64,000 nucleotides of DNA, taken from assembly GCA_024336345.1 (NCBI GenBank), contig JANFOG010000001.1, positions 5,270,001 through 5,334,000 of the forward strand, written 5' to 3'. The DNA is from Mariannaea sp. PMI_226 (taxonomy: Eukaryota; Ascomycota; Sordariomycetes; Hypocreales; Nectriaceae). Each line of letters starts with the position of its first letter. The stretch's first letter is position 1. Shown here one piece after another: positions 34,368 to 45,735 of this stretch. The position numbers were made by a program, and so were the translations under genes. Below the pieces are notes generated by a model. It ran no database searches, had not been told where the DNA came from, and saw only the letters and a list, made by a program, of their open reading frames with translations.

Positions 34368-34908
34368 ATGGTAGGCCGGAAGAATTTTCCGACGATGGGA
34401 TGAGAAGGGTCGGTAGCTTGATAATTCATTATTATGACTTTTAATACAAGAGAATAAATTTTATTGTTATTTGATTATACCAAAGCTGTTGTGCGAGCAT
34501 GCTGGAGTTTCTTCAGTCATGAGGGCGAGGAGTGCAAACTGAGCTAGCTGTTTTGCACATCTGAAAAAAGCCCAACCCCCGGGGCCATTCTGTGGCCACT
34601 CCAACGCAAGTGGAATATGTATGGTATTCTGTTCACTCTGTCTTGGGTCTGAAATCATCATACGACACATATGAGAGGCAGTATGTTCGTAAGGAGAGAA
34701 AAATAAGCCATGAAATAACGACAAGGTTGCATAGACGTAAGCCTCGTAAGCCAATCATCCATTTCAGAGTTGCATAAGCCAGAACGCTGGTGAGCCAGCA
34801 GTCCACTGCTTCAAAGTCTTTATTAGATTGAACTTCATTTCCGAACTTAGACATTTAATGGTTTGACACTTGAATCTGTATTATTACGTTTGAAGCACAA
34901 TCCAGATC
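34368..34908. other. intergenic, no gene recognised
   Basis: AT-rich 541 bp with no sign of a P450 reductase domain in any frame. Confidence 0.55.
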
Positions 34909-35952
34909 ATGACTACCGTACTTGTCACAGGTGGCTCAGGCTTCCTGGCCTCCCACCTGATTCTCCAACTTGTCTTAGCCAAGTACGTCGTTCGCACAAC
35001 TATTCGCTCTCTGAAGGATGGTAAAATGGAGTCTATTATTGAGATGCTTAAATCTGCAGGGGCATCTACCGATGATCTTGGCAAGATATCATTTTATGAA
35101 GCGGATCTCACAAAAGACGACGGATGGGCGGACGCTATTGCGGGGTGCGAGTTTGTTCACCATGTTGCATCCCCATTCCCCGCTGGAGAGCCAAAAAGCG
35201 AAGACGACATCATCATACCAGCAAGGGAGGGCACGCTGCGAGTTTTGCGTGCTGCGCAACAGCACGGCGTGAGGAGAGTCATCATGACATCGTCGTTCGG
35301 CGCAGTCGGATACGGCTACACAGCAAAATTGAAACATGTGTTTGATGAAAATGACTGGTCAAGAGAGGAAGGTCTCTCAGCATATTTGAAAAGCAAACTC
35401 TACGCAGAGCGCTCTGCCTGGGAGTTTGTGAAACAGCAAGCTGGCGGCAGCCTTGAGCTGACCGTTGTGAATCCCGTGGGAATTTTCGGCCCGGTGTTGC
35501 GCAAAGATGGCGTTGGTAGCTCCCTTGGCTTGGTGAAGAGCCTGATGGATGGCAGTGTGCCTGCATGCCCCCGGCTGTTCTTCAATATGGTTGATGTGAG
35601 GGATGTCGCCTCTTTGCATATACTGTGCATGCTTTATTCCTCTGCCGCTGGCGAACGCTTCCTCGCTTCCTCCACGCCAGAGCCCCTCTCGATGCTCCAA
35701 GTTGCTCAGCGCATCGGTAATTTACGCCCTCATCTGGCTGGAAAATTACCGACCAAGGAGATGCCAGATTGGACGGTCCGCATGCTTAGCTGTTTTAGTT
35801 CTCGGATGAAATCTATTGCACCACAGCTGGGAGTTTCGAGGAAAATCGCAAGCCAAAAAGCAACTGAGATGATGGGATGGAAAGCTAGGGACGTAAATGA
35901 GACGATTGGTTCCATGGTTGATGCCTTGGAAAACTTTGAACTTGTGAAGTAA
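34909..35952 (+). CDS. NAD(P)-dependent extended SDR, dihydroflavonol/aldehyde reductase-like
   Basis: Single exon, 347 residues. The Rossmann motif TGGSGFLASH is at residues 7-16, the catalytic Tyr-x-x-x-Lys is YLKSK, and a Ser/Thr-rich strand (IMTSSFGAVG) supplies the catalytic Ser. VNPVGIFGP follows as in fungal ketoreductases of the 3-beta-HSD/dihydroflavonol-4-reductase group, such as Gre2-like methylglyoxal reductases. It reduces a carbonyl, or oxidises an alcohol, of unknown identity in the cytosol. It is the third intronless plus-strand gene in a row, after a regulator and a P450. Confidence 0.9.
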   Translation: MTTVLVTGGSGFLASHLILQLVLAKYVVRTTIRSLKDGKMESIIEMLKSAGASTDDLGKISFYEADLTKDDGWADAIAGCEFVHHVASPFPAGEPKSEDDIIIPAREGTLRVLRAAQQHGVRRVIMTSSFGAVGYGYTAKLKHVFDENDWSREEGLSAYLKSKLYAERSAWEFVKQQAGGSLELTVVNPVGIFGPVLRKDGVGSSLGLVKSLMDGSVPACPRLFFNMVDVRDVASLHILCMLYSSAAGERFLASSTPEPLSMLQVAQRIGNLRPHLAGKLPTKEMPDWTVRMLSCFSSRMKSIAPQLGVSRKIASQKATEMMGWKARDVNETIGSMVDALENFELVK

Positions 35953-36759
35953 GGACCACGATCATTTAATTAGTAGATCTGATGGTAAAGAACGAGGAAG
36001 CTAGCGAATTTAACGATGAGGATTTGTTGAGCCTTTGAAAGCAGAATGATAATTAGATATGTCCTATTGGGCGCTTTTGTAGAGGACTTTTAGCAAGTGA
36101 GAAGGCTATAATAATGCACGTACCGTGGGCGATCTGCTTTCATCGATTCGTTTGTCTTCATTCATCCGGTTGTCTCTTGTTTACCTTTGCTCTTCTACCC
36201 ATCAAAACGATGATCTCACAAAGCTATTCGTTCACCTCATTCATTCATCCAACTTGTTTCATTGGTGCCACAATGCCTCCTCTCAAAGGATCTATGTAAC
36301 AAGATTCAGTCCATATCAATGAGGCTTTCTAAAGTTGGTGATGGCAACCGCCCGCCGATTGAGCCGCCCTTCGTCAATTGAAGCTAAAACAAAACGAAAA
36401 ATCCTTAAAATGTGAACTGGATTTGGTAAACGGCTTTGTCGCTGAAATGACACACTTCTCAGTGCGATATGGCAAATCCTTAGGAAACATGAGGATGCTT
36501 GGCTAGCAGCACGACAGAAAGCTACTTATATAAATAACTTTAGATTACTTTTTCTCTTACTTCTGACTATATACCCATATAGAAAAAATATCTTCCCGGA
36601 AAATGCATCAATTTAATGACCTCTGACAAGAAAAGTGACACATTTTTTGTTTTCCCTCCTTGCCAAACCAAGGCAAAAGATGAAGACAATGACGGGCGTC
36701 TGACAAAGTTGGCCAGCTCAACTGAAATAATGCAAATCCACTGCAGGACACATTCTATT
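35953..36759. other. intergenic between convergent genes
   Basis: No supported gene; AT-rich 3' flanks. Confidence 0.5.
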
Positions 36760-38401
36760 CTAGACGGCGGCAGCAGCTAGGCTTTCTGTTCTCAAGCTGA
36801 CAGAAAGCTGTTTTTGCTTGTGCCACTCCCTGGCGTATTGAACACCAAACCCATGTTCAAACACGTCACGAATTTCTTCTAGTGTCATGCCAGCAGCTTC
36901 GGGATAACAGAAAAATACAAAAACATAACCTAAAAGACACAACGCCGCGTAGAAGCCGAAGGTACCAGAAGGTGAGATGTCGCGCATCATGGTCAGGAAA
37001 GTCGAGGAGACAATAATATTGGGACCCCAGTTGCAAATGTTGATCAACATAGTTCCTGTCGCACGCACCTCCATGGGCAAAAACTCGTTAGCCTGCCAGG
37101 GCACACAGCCGAGACCGGCAGCATAGGACGCAACGAAAAGAATCATGGAAACCAGTACAACAATGGCTGGCCTTCCAACATGATCACTGGTCAGTTCCAA
37201 AGTGTTCCGGTCGATGGGTATCTTGTAGAAAACCCCAGCTGCAATGGTCAAGAAAACAGGCATCCCCCACATGGAGCAGAGAAGCAGCTTGCGCCGTCCA
37301 ATACGGTCAATCAAGAAGATTGAAAGGAAGGTAAAAAGCCAGTTTGTAGCCGTGACAACCGTTCCAACTGCAATCGGGTTGTCGAACCCAACAATTTGAA
37401 AAAGGGTACTGGAATAGTACATGAGTGTGTTAAATCCGGAAATTTGTTGAATTGTCATTAGTCCGCAGGCAACAACTGCAGCTCTGCGGTTTGGTGCGTT
37501 TGTGATAATGCTGGAGAGAGATTTGCGAATTGAAATCTCTTGATTCATGTTCTTAGCTTGGTCAACGCCAAACTGGATGTGTCTTACCATTTGCTCCACT
37601 TGTTGCTCAGTCGCGTTGGGATACATTTTCTGGATGACATTGAGACACTCGCTATGCTTGTTGTGGAATAGCAATTGTCGAGGGGATTCGGGACACCAAA
37701 AGATAAGCACACCAAGCATGACAGAAGGGATACCTCCGAGTCCTACCATGTACCGCCATCCATGAGGTACATGATAAAAGGCGGCGTCGAAAGCGTAGGC
37801 GAGTAACGAGCCGGTACCGAGGAACACCATGTCAATAGATATCATTCGGCCTCGGTATCTGGCGGGAGATATTTCGGCGATGTAGAGAGGGATAATCTGC
37901 AGAAGCGGGATTAGAATGAGGCCATGAGCAACGCTTGATGAGACATACCATGGAAGCAGAGCCAACGCCAAGACCAACGAGGACTCGCCCAACGCACATC
38001 TGAACCAGCGAGTAGGAGGAGGCTTGGACAAGGGCTCCCAGAGTGAACAATACGGAGGCAAACCAGATAGCGGGCTTTCTTCCGTACTTGTCGGCGGTCA
38101 CGCCGGCAATGATGGCACCAATCAGAGCACCACCAGCGCAGAGAGATGTAATCAGCTCCTTTTCGTTAGAAGTGAGAAGACGATTATCAAGATCTGTTCC
38201 TAAAACTACTAGCACCCCGGAAATCACCCCGGTGTCATAGCCGAACAACATGCCCCCAATGGCAATAGCGACTACACACAGGTTGAGAAATAGACCAGGG
38301 GTTGAGTCCTCAATGTTATTCTGCTCGGCCTTGAGGATCTCATCATGGCTTTCAACGTGATGAGAGTCTGAGCTGACGACAATAGTGTCTTGCTTTTTCA
38401 T
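36760..38401 (-). CDS. sugar porter, myo-inositol transporter (ITR)-like
   Basis: Two exons, 38401-37949 and 37896-36760, give 529 residues. Twelve hydrophobic helices and sugar-porter signatures are seen: GYDTGVISG in helix 1, DKYGRKP after helix 2, PESPRQL before the central loop, DRIGRRK after helix 8, and NEFLPMEVRATG before helix 11. PESPRQL with GWRYMVGLGGIPS is a combination I associate with fungal myo-inositol/H+ symporters rather than hexose carriers (PESPRWL). It is divergent from a Gfo/Idh/MocA dehydrogenase and has a TATAAAGC element about 105 bp before its ATG. Inositol import at the plasma membrane is inferred. Confidence 0.88.
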
Positions 38402-38504
38402 TATGCTGAAGGTTGAAGAGGGAAAAATAAATAAATAAATAGTAGAGTATGCTTGGTAGCGAATTGGAGGTTGTCAGCAACGAAGAAAGCAGGCGTGGTG
38501 TAGA

Positions 38505-38512
38505 GCTTTATA
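38505..38512 (-). promoter_or_regulatory. TATA element (TATAAAGC) of the transporter gene
   Basis: On the minus strand, 104-111 bp upstream of the ATG at 38401. Confidence 0.5.
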
Positions 38513-39334
38513 CAACTTCCCTTCCCACCACCACCACAGGATGTGTGGTTGATGAAGCATCACAATGACTCGGGTTATGCTGCTCACTTCGAATGAGAAA
38601 CGGTCAAGTTACTGACTTCTGACTCTGGTATTTCCAATAAAGATTGAAGCTAGTCCCTCCTTGTAGACGCTTCTTCCGATCTGGCCCAATGAAATCGACC
38701 ATAGATCACTCACTGTTCTTCTTCGGCCCGCTATACTGCACAATCCTTCGGGGGGCGATTGGCGTTAGGAACAACTAGGCAACTCCACCAACTCCCCTCC
38801 CCCATGGGGTTTCGTACGCCACATGTCCATTCCTGGATGTCCGTGAGGGGGAACCCATCTCAAACAGTTTTAGGGAATGTATCCCGTGCTGAAAGTAAGT
38901 CTACCCGTCTTTCTGAATGTGTGTCGTAATGTCTGTGTGTGTGGCGCTTGAGTGGGGTTCATTTTGTTTCGGTAATTGAGCCCCGCCCTCCTGGTTTTGT
39001 CGTGAACTGTTTGGAGATTTGGAGATGGTAAGTCTGCCCGGCCGTGGGAGGGTTTTCTCCATCTAGCTTAGTCCGTTGGCATTGAACTGTGGCGAACTAT
39101 GGGCCTGCGCTGAAGCGAAAGAGCTTCAAAGATTTTCACGCGTGTTCGATCCAAGGGAATTGAAGGAAGTTCTTTCCGTCGGAATGGCATGTTCACCCAT
39201 GGGTAATTCTCCTCGCAACACCGATAGTCGCCAAAGTCTTCCCTAACTACCAAATAGTTACATTTCTGTGGGCGAGATGGCCGAAACGACAAAGGATAGG
39301 GCGCTCAAGCCTTTGACGGTGGAGAGGCCCATTG

Positions 39335-39342
39335 TATATAAG
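39335..39342 (+). promoter_or_regulatory. TATA element (TATATAAG) of the dehydrogenase gene
   Basis: About 140 bp upstream of the ATG at 39482. Confidence 0.5.
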
Positions 39343-39481
39343 ATCACTATGGGAAGGACGAAGGACAAAAATATGAAAGGAATGTCGTTTCTCTCTCGAA
39401 CTCCTGGCCAAAACTATCGCCAACTATACTCACCTCCTCAATATTCCTGATACTCCAAATATCACAATTCCCTCTCTAAAA

Positions 39482-40643
39482 ATGGCCCCTAAAAAGCTTC
39501 AGATTGCTGCCGCTGGCCTGGGACGCATGGGGAAACGCCACGCCATCAACTTCCTCAACCGTGCACCGCGAGCTGAACTTGTCGCCGCTTTCACCCCTGA
39601 CCCTGCAGAGATGGCTTGGGCCAAAATCAATCTTGAACCCCACGGTGTCACCCTCTATGATGATTACCAGAAGATGATCGAGCAACCTGGTCTAGATGCC
39701 GTTGTCATTGGAACTGCCACTTCCGTCCACGCTGAAGAGGCCATCCAGGCTATGCAGAAAGACCTCCACGTTCTGGTTGAAAAGCCTCTGTCGACTGATA
39801 TTGAGATTGTGAGTTGATTCAGTTGCCCATTTATTCCTCAGTTTACAACTATTCTACTCTTTCATCAAATTTGGAGGCATGGCTAACTCTCGCTCGTTAA
39901 AGTGTAAGCAAGTCCTTGCCGAATCCAAAAAGCGGCCTCACCTCAAGGTCATGTGCGGCTTCTCTCGTCGCTTCGATGCATCTTACCGGGATGCTTATGC
40001 CAAGATGGAGCAGGGGGCGATTGGCCGTCCGTCCATCATCCGTAGCCAGACCTGCGATAAACATGATCCTTCTGGTTTCTTTGTGGCCTATGCTGCTTGG
40101 TCCGGTGGTGTCTTTGTCGACATGTCAGTGCATGATATCGACCTGACTCTATGGTTCTTTGGTGATGATGTCATTCCCAAGAGCGTGTCTGCTCATGGTA
40201 TTCGGGCAGTCCAGCCAGACCTGGCTCAGCATAATGACTATGACAATGCTGTCGGCATCGTTGAGTTTTGGGGTGGCAAAATTGCTTACTACTACTGCTC
40301 CCGTATGATGGCACACGGCCAAGAGGATACGACTGAGGTTATCGGCACCGAGGGTAAGCTGACCGTCAATGGCAACCCCCAATCTAACCTCGTGAACTAC
40401 TACCACCCTGGAGGCATCACCCGCGAAGTGCCCGCCCACTACTACGGTAGATTCGAGATGGCTTTTGTGCAAGAGGCGAATGAGTTTGCCGAGGCCTGCC
40501 TTGACAACAAGCCGCTGCCGTTGAAGCTAGCTAACGCTGTTCGAGCGGTTGAGATTGGAGCTGCCCTTCAGGAAGCTTTAGTCAGTGGAAAGCAGATAAG
40601 ATTTGATGAAATTGGCCGTCGCACTGAATCTACAAAGCTGTGA
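39482..40643 (+). CDS. Gfo/Idh/MocA oxidoreductase, inositol 2-dehydrogenase-like
   Basis: Two exons, 39482-39808 and 39903-40643, give 355 residues. The NAD-binding motif is GLGRMGKRH (residues 12-20), the cofactor/substrate Lys is in VEKPLS, and the catalytic Asp and His sit in VDMSVHDID as in bacterial inositol dehydrogenases. The C-terminal alpha/beta domain follows. The enzyme would oxidise myo-inositol or a related polyol or sugar with NAD+. It shares a promoter with an ITR-like transporter, which supports an inositol or polyol role, and a Zn2Cys6 gene lies convergent just 100 bp downstream. A sugar dehydrogenase of other specificity remains possible. Confidence 0.9.
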
Positions 40644-40746
40644 GCTGCGGTACTAAAAGGAGGGTGTGAGGGACAGGATGAGATGAAAGGTATAACCCTG
40701 CTACTACAATTAAAACTATTAAAATAACGTATTTAGATTGACTATT

Positions 40747-43015
40747 TTAGTCATTCATGCCTCTGTCCTGTGCCCATTGTTCCCTCAGTGATTCTCGAAG
40801 GAGTGCCGTATTCCACCCCGTTCGATCCTGAACATAATCCAAAAAGTCCACAGCCATTTGCTGATCATCTAAAGCTCCAAAAACGCCGCCCCCTAAGCGG
40901 GTTATAAGATGGGGTTGTAGAAATTGATAGTTACGGGAATAGAATACACTTACACACCGATAGAGAATGTCGTGCTGTAAAGAGAGTGTTTTCGCCCCTT
41001 GTGTTGGAGGCCGCAAGGGCAATAACCTGATAGAGATGATGTCGAACAATATTCTAAGTGTCCAATGAGAGAATATTCACCGTACCGTGAACGAGACACG
41101 CACCTCTACTCTTTTGCCCATTCGAATATTGTCGTACACGGAGGCTGCCACGATCGGTGTGGACATTGCAAGGATAATCTTTGCAATATGATAATATTGT
41201 AACCCGATAGCTGCAAGAGGTTAGTTCCAGTTGAGCGCGCGAGTTACATGCTGATTATAAAACCTCCCATGAAAAGCAGATAAAACCCATATGTCTGGTA
41301 GCAATTTCCCTTCTCCTCGATTTCTCGGTTCCTCATAGATCGGTGTGAACGCAGCGGGCTTCGATTCGAACCAGAAATTGATTTCCGAATCGAGCATCTC
41401 CAAGTCGTGGGCTACGCCAGGCTGGGCTGGCGGAAACGCACACCCAAGTGTCTTAGCCAGGAGGAAAACCATCCTACTTGCGTATGCAGCATCATCCCGA
41501 CGTCGAAATACGCTTGACTGTCGAAAGTTTTCGAGGTCCATCTTCAAAGGCCTTTGGCGAACGAGCGATACATAAATGTCTTCCCGGAGAGAGAGCCATG
41601 CAGCAGCCTCGCCCAGGCCATCACTAAAATCGAAGAATGACATGGAGTTGACAATTCGTGAGGTGCCAGTGAGATGTAGCTCTTTGTCATCGGCTATCCT
41701 CTGTTAGCAAGGACAAAGTAAGCCAAAAAAGTAAGCATTCATTTTTTACCATCCATTTCCTCATACTGTCGTAATATTGAAATAGCCGCAAGGACTTCTT
41801 CTTCCACTTGTCCATCCTGCCCAGAAACAGCGTCGATCAATAGATTCAGGCATTTGTCATAGTACTCGATAGATTCGGTACTCATGTCCGGTTTGTTTCG
41901 GTTCATATGTCGGGACGAAAACGCACAAACTGAATAGCGAAGTACGGGGAATTGGAGTGCTCTCCGTGGGACCTCGAGCTCGAAATGGCGTTTTAAATCG
42001 GTAACATCAGCCTAGTCAGAGGGTTAAACTGCAGTTCATTTTCACATTCTAATCTGGGGGTGGCTTCAGGTACCCATGATGCCATATTTTCGACAAAATT
42101 ACGCATCAAAACAGCCTCTCGTTTCGTAAATGGAACTACGGGATGTGAGGACGATGGTGAAAACCCTTGGTGTGTAGAATAACTGAGTGATGAGCCCTGG
42201 GAACCGGGTCGGGCTCCAAGAAGAGGGGGACTGGTGATTTCGTGCGTTCCTGAATACGGTGAGCCGGTAGGAGGGGACGGTAACTGTTCGAGGGATGGTG
42301 CGAGGGTTTCTTGAGGGCTGGGAGAGGTAGTTCTTGTCTCATGACTGATCCATCTCCTTTCTGACGGCGGCTGAGGAGGGCTAGCACCTGGACTATATGG
42401 TATGAGGAAGAAGTCTCTGAAAGATCTTGTTTTTTTTTTTCTTTTTTTCGTTATATCTGTATAAAAAAAGGACACATGAACTTACTCGACTATTTCTTCT
42501 GCTACACCCTCGTACAACTGAGAAAGCTTCCGAGTCTCATCGTGATATTCGACTGATCCATGTGAGATGATAAGCGATGCCTAACAAAGCCTTTCCATAA
42601 TAAACTTACGATTGCGCTCCAGTGCTACCCATGTTTGGCTTTGAGGAAACGCATTTTCTCTGTCGGCACCATCAAGTCCGTTGCGAAAGCGAACCTGCAG
42701 CGACCGGATGCATTCGATATTCGCTTTCTGGCATGACAGGCAAGACGGCGCGTCATTGTCACCTTGGGGTCGCATTAACGAGAAATCACGGTTAAATTAG
42801 AGCGATGATGATGCATACACCGGGTGTGACGAACTGCATTGTCATTAGTTAAGCTATATCCGCAGCACTCATGGATTTAGATAAGTAGTTACCTCGACAA
42901 GCCTGACTGTCTCCAATTTCCATCAGCCATAGTTATTCAGCATCACAGCGGAATGAGTAACTTGCCATCCTACAGGCACACGACCAGTGCTTTTCGGCTC
43001 TGCTCTGCTGCTCAT
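40747..43015 (-). CDS. Zn2Cys6 transcription factor (fungal_trans_2) with an in-frame stop
   Basis: Ten exons, 43015-42966, 42906-42893, 42833-42819, 42762-42610, 42552-42486, 42416-42074, 42011-41750, 41693-41104, 41053-40954 and 40892-40747, keep one frame of 580 codons. The zinc cluster (residues 17-44) is rebuilt exactly as CQACRVRHTRC-DNDAPS-CLSC-QKANIE-C only if exon 1 ends at a GC donor (GCAAGT) and two exons of 14 and 15 nt are used. The body matches fungal_trans_2: RNFVENMASW, HFELEVPRRAL, GLGEAAAWLSLREDIY, IGLQYYHIAKIIL, FTARHSLSVWGG. A TAA at 41223-41221 interrupts exon 8 after residue 458, yet family motifs continue in the same frame. It may be a young pseudogene, a truncated regulator or a sequence error. 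By position it could regulate the inositol module. Confidence 0.75.
41221..41223 (-). other. in-frame TAA inside the regulator gene
   Basis: Reads NWN-stop-PLAAIGLQYYH on the minus strand. No GT or likely GC donor in the required phase is available to splice it out, although TAACCTCTTGCAG just downstream looks like an intron 3' end. Confidence 0.6.
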
Positions 43016-44276
43016 CACCAGGCACTTCAACGGTGGACATCAACCATCGACTCGGTATGAATGGGGAGGATCAGCTCAATTACGGGCTCTAGTCAATTAC
43101 CCACTTCATCAAGGTCGTCACGTGCTTCCTTCCACGATATGAGGGGGTTGGTCATCCACATAAGTGCCGTACCGTACCTCACACATGAATAGTTGAGACA
43201 GGTTGCAACCAGATATTGGCAGTGATGTTGAATACTTTCGTGCGCACGGAAATAAAATGGTCGTCGTGAGCATTCGGTTGCAAGTTCAAATCTATTGTGT
43301 GACTGAGAATGAACCCCGAGGTGGAAACGATAGAACCTCTGCAGGGTTGCCCGCTTCTTCACATACCTCGGGGGCAGAGAAACTATTGAGACACAAGGCA
43401 CAGATGATCATTGACCAGTGAATAAAGTAGATATTGAATTGATCTACATCATATTAGTTCATTTTTTTGCTGTTGTGCACATAGATACAAAAAGTCAACC
43501 TTGAGGAAATAAAGGCATATGTGCATGATCAAGCTATGCTATGCTCTCACAACAACAGCCACGTCGCGCATGATTACTGTGGATCGCATCGATAAGTAGT
43601 ACTTGCTCTCTTATGGCATATAGGCTGCACAAGGTATGCTGGAAGTAGTGGGCAACCTAGAAGGGAACTCCTATGAGGGCTAATTGGACACGCATGGAGG
43701 CGTCTTGGACAAACTGACCAGCAAAATTATTGAGGCTAATCACATGTCTTTATCAATAAATCGGCTTCTCTTAGTATATGGACAGAAGCAATAAGTTGAG
43801 AACTATGATTGTACTGCTCGTGTGTGGAAGAGAAGCCTACGAGTTCATTTTCACGCACTTTAGACCCCACATCCTCAAGGTGCTAAGCTTCTCGACACGT
43901 TCATCAGCAGTCGCTAAATCGTGCATTCACCAAGAATTGATAAGAATGGCAGAAACTTGTTAGTGATATCAGTATAGAGGGCTTAATCTGTATCTAGTGC
44001 GCATTCGGTCCCAGAGTACTAATCATATTGTAGAAAAGGGAAAAGTGATTCGATAGTGGGCAGTCCCCTGTGGCACTCTGCATGATAGCTCGCTGTGGAG
44101 GTAAAATCGCTCAACGGGTGGCTTCTTCGTATTTCTAAGCAGTTAGAGCCAGTTCCCCAATGAGCTAGTTGACATTGTACTATAAGTGCGGGGGACTGAG
44201 CCACTTCTCTGAAAACAAGAATCATATCTTCATTTATTTGATAGAGTAAATAGCAGACGACATCTCTCTACTCGCC
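43016..44276. other. intergenic, no gene recognised
   Basis: Divergent promoter space of about 1.3 kb between the regulator and the aldo-keto reductase. Confidence 0.5.
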
Positions 44277-45447
44277 ATGACCGACCAACCTGTGTGCACA
44301 AAGGTGTTCAAGCTTAACAACGGTAATTAAAGAGTGCTCAGCCATAGCATTTATAGTCATCGATTGTCTAACGATGTGTCTAAAGGACAAACGTGCCCCG
44401 CTGTTGGCCTTGGGACCTGGCAAGGTGAGCATCTCGCGAATGAAGCGCCCAGTTCGGAACTGACGAGATTGTTCTGTTTGCAGGAAGCTTTGGCTCAGAC
44501 GATGCCAAAATCCTTGAAGATACCATTATTCACGCGCTCAAGAGCGGGTATCGCTTAATTGATACTGCACAAGCTTATGGAGTTGAGCATGTAGTTGGGT
44601 CCGCTATTCGAGCCAGCGGGATACCTCGCAGTGACATCACGGTTGTCACCAAATTCTGGGGCCACTGGCACCATGACCCAGCTTCTGCTCTTGAAATCTC
44701 CCTTAAGGAGACAGGTCTCGACTATATTGATATCTTTCTCATGCACTGGCCATGGGCTACTACGCCTGCACCGGAAAAGAAGCCGCTGCGCATCACTGAG
44801 GGCCCAACTTTCGTTGAAACATGGAAGCTGATGGAGGCCATCGTCGGCCCCAAGTGCAAATCGATCGGAGTGAGCAATTTTACGCAGAAAACTTTGGACG
44901 CTCTCCTTGCCGAAGCTACCATTGTACCAGTTCTGAACCAAATCGAGTTGCACGCTCTCAACCCTAGCTTTAAATTGGCAGCTTACTGCGAGTCCAAGGG
45001 CATTCGCGTAATGAGTTGGAGGTAAGACGATATCCCATAATGCACTACGCCTGCTTGACGGAAGATCTGACATGGAATTCTAGCACATTGGGAGGAATGC
45101 GCGACAATGGTGTAAACCAGGCCCTTAGCCATCCCCTTTTCACTGGTATTGCTGAAAGCCATAACTGCTCGACCGCTGTGGTGTCTCTGTCTTGGGCCGT
45201 CCAACGAGGCATCATGGTTATTCCCAAGAGTAGCACCAAGTCGAGAATCGATGAGAACATTAAGCTCGTGACATTGAGTGAAGGCGAAATGGAAAAAATT
45301 AATAAAGCGCATGAAACCATTCCCAAATTCAGGATTGCCGATCATATCGAATCTATACACTTCGAAATGGATGGAAAGAGAACTCTTCAGGGTTGGACCA
45401 AGGTGGACTTTGGATGGGAGGACGAGCAAGGAAACTGGCTGCATTAA
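44277..45447 (+). CDS. aldo-keto reductase
   Basis: Four exons, 44277-44322, 44386-44424, 44484-45021 and 45084-45447, give 328 residues, normal for the (beta/alpha)8 family. The catalytic tetrad is visible: Asp and Tyr in DTAQAYG, Lys in VVTKFWG, and His in LMHWPW. NAD(P)H contacts are suggested by IGVSNF and the late IPKSSTKSR segment. It reduces aldehydes or ketones, or oxidises polyols, in the cytosol; substrate is unknown. The second exon is only 39 nt but all phases agree. It is convergent with the CTF1-like regulator, 288 bp apart. Confidence 0.92.
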
Positions 45448-45735
45448 ATTTACAGAGACCTAATCTTCCGGTATCACAGCTTCAACTCATCGAGCCGGGT
45501 TTGAGAATCTAGAGCAGTGGCTCTATCTCTGTCATAATTGACACTATCATGGCCAGGCCATGGCGTTCCTTTTAGTCTATGGTCTCTTGAGTCATCAGTG
45601 CCTGCAATAACAATATCTAGTTCCAAATCTATGTCTATACAGACGGTCCTCGAAATTTGATCTCCCTCTTTTCCTCCATATTCACTTCTGACAAACCGTT
45701 CGGGTTGGGTTCATTGGAGCGACGAATTGCATCAT
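45448..45735. other. short convergent intergenic region
   Basis: Holds two 3' ends only. Confidence 0.5.

Larger units (their letters stand above)
38402..39481. promoter_or_regulatory. shared divergent promoter of transporter and inositol dehydrogenase-like gene
   Basis: These 1,080 bp lie between two divergent ATGs, with a TATA element near each gene and no coding frame of note. Confidence 0.6.

Noticed and set aside
30407..38401. A secondary-metabolite cluster (regulator, P450, SDR, transporter)
   Set aside because: No polyketide synthase, NRPS, terpene synthase or prenyltransferase is present in the window.
41184..41240. A normal intron removing the TAA in the regulator gene
   Set aside because: CTAAC and TTGCAG look right, but available GT donors are in phases 0 and 2 while the downstream domain needs phase 1, and the frame is already continuous across the stop.
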